From the NCBI GenBank assembly GCA_021821225.1, contig JAKACR010000194.1:1-5676 (forward strand): DNA of 5,676 bases, given 5' to 3'. This document shows positions 5,378-5,676 of this stretch, in pieces (the first letter of the stretch is position 1; the number at the start of each line of letters is the position of its first letter). The DNA is from Bacillota bacterium. GTDB taxonomy: Bacteria > Bacillota > Bacilli > Alicyclobacillales > SLC66. The translations under genes and the position numbers were made by a program. The notes under the pieces are model-generated. The model searched no databases. It had not been told where the DNA came from and saw nothing but the letters and a program-made list of their open reading frames with translations.

Positions 5378-5676
5378 CTCTCCATCTCCGTCCGGTCCAC
5401 TGAAGCCGCCGAAGTAGGCGTCTCCCAGAGTGTCGCGCACTCCATACGAACACGCGGATGGCTCCTGGACAAAGCTTCCGCTATCCGCTCGTAAATCCAT
5501 ACAACGATATTTTCCGCCGTGGTATTCATCAAAGGCAGCGCGGCATTCAGGTACTGATGGTCCAGCCGCTTCACGACCTCCCGTTCCACCACCTTGCGCA
5601 GATCGGCAAAGTCGATGACCAGCCCCTTGTCGTCCGGCATCCCGCTGACCGTCACGCGCAGCTTGTACGTGTGGCC
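5374..5676 (-). CDS. queD: 6-carboxytetrahydropterin synthase, 5' end missing
   Basis: QueD converts 7,8-dihydroneopterin triphosphate to 6-carboxytetrahydropterin, the first committed step towards queuosine. One hundred residues are visible, beginning at GHTYKLRV, which is the end of the HGH zinc-binding motif. About 25-40 N-terminal residues with the catalytic Cys and the first zinc histidines lie beyond the right edge. Visible signs are DDKGLVIDFADL (15-26), the Asp-His pair in LDHQYLN (38-44), TTAEN (52-56) and the Glu in LWETPTSAA (from 83). The C-terminal Arg codon is followed by a TGA that overlaps the queE start. A promoter or preQ1-sensing leader, if present, would be upstream and out of view. 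Confidence 0.94.
   Translation of the reverse strand, partial: GHTYKLRVTVSGMPDDKGLVIDFADLRKVVEREVVKRLDHQYLNAALPLMNTTAENIVVWIYERIAEALSRSHPRVRMECATLWETPTSAASVDRTEMER

Noticed and set aside
4550..5494. Open frame of 314 codons on the plus strand opposite queC and queE
   Set aside because: It is a shadow of two well-supported enzymes, with low-complexity basic composition and no motif.

Overview
The window reads as ordinary chromosomal DNA of a GC-rich Gram-positive bacterium. All five convincing genes lie on the minus strand. The clues to the host are strong GGAGG-type ribosome binding sites, GTG as well as ATG starts, and a membrane-anchored LytR-CpsA-Psr (LCP) wall-polymer ligase. A GC-rich member of the Bacillota such as an Alicyclobacillaceae-like organism fits best, but that placement is inference from style and not from a marker gene.

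From right to left, which is the direction of transcription, the window starts inside queD (5' end beyond the right edge). It continues through queE, whose start overlaps the queD stop in an ATGA, and after 52 bases reaches queC. These three make the 7-deaza-7-carbaguanine intermediates of queuosine synthesis. QueD makes 6-carboxytetrahydropterin, QueE converts it to 7-carboxy-7-deazaguanine (CDG), and QueC converts CDG to preQ0. A 287-base gap (3635-3921) follows. It carries two candidate promoters and possible leader hairpins for an LCP-family gene (2330-3634). A strong GC-rich hairpin (2249-2284) separates this gene from a bifunctional NAD(P)H-hydrate repair enzyme (544-2130). That protein is an N-terminal NnrE-type epimerase fused to a C-terminal NnrD-type ADP-dependent dehydratase. 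The queuosine block, the LCP gene and the repair enzyme have no obvious joint function. They look like neighbouring housekeeping units.

The left 543 bases hold no confident gene and are the least ordinary part. They contain a 34-base direct repeat (117-150 and 193-226, 30/34 identical) and a long imperfect inverted repeat (330-348 with 379-397, 17/19) that embeds a good minus-strand promoter match. They also hold further copies of a motif close to GGACATGnGATAAA. One more copy of that motif sits exactly where the -10 region of the LCP gene would be expected. A short minus-strand frame running off the left edge is open but weakly supported.

I found no defence system, transposase, CRISPR array, tRNA or rRNA. 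The best candidates for something undescribed are the motif family and repeats in the left intergenic region, and the LCP protein's substitutions at normally conserved ligand positions.
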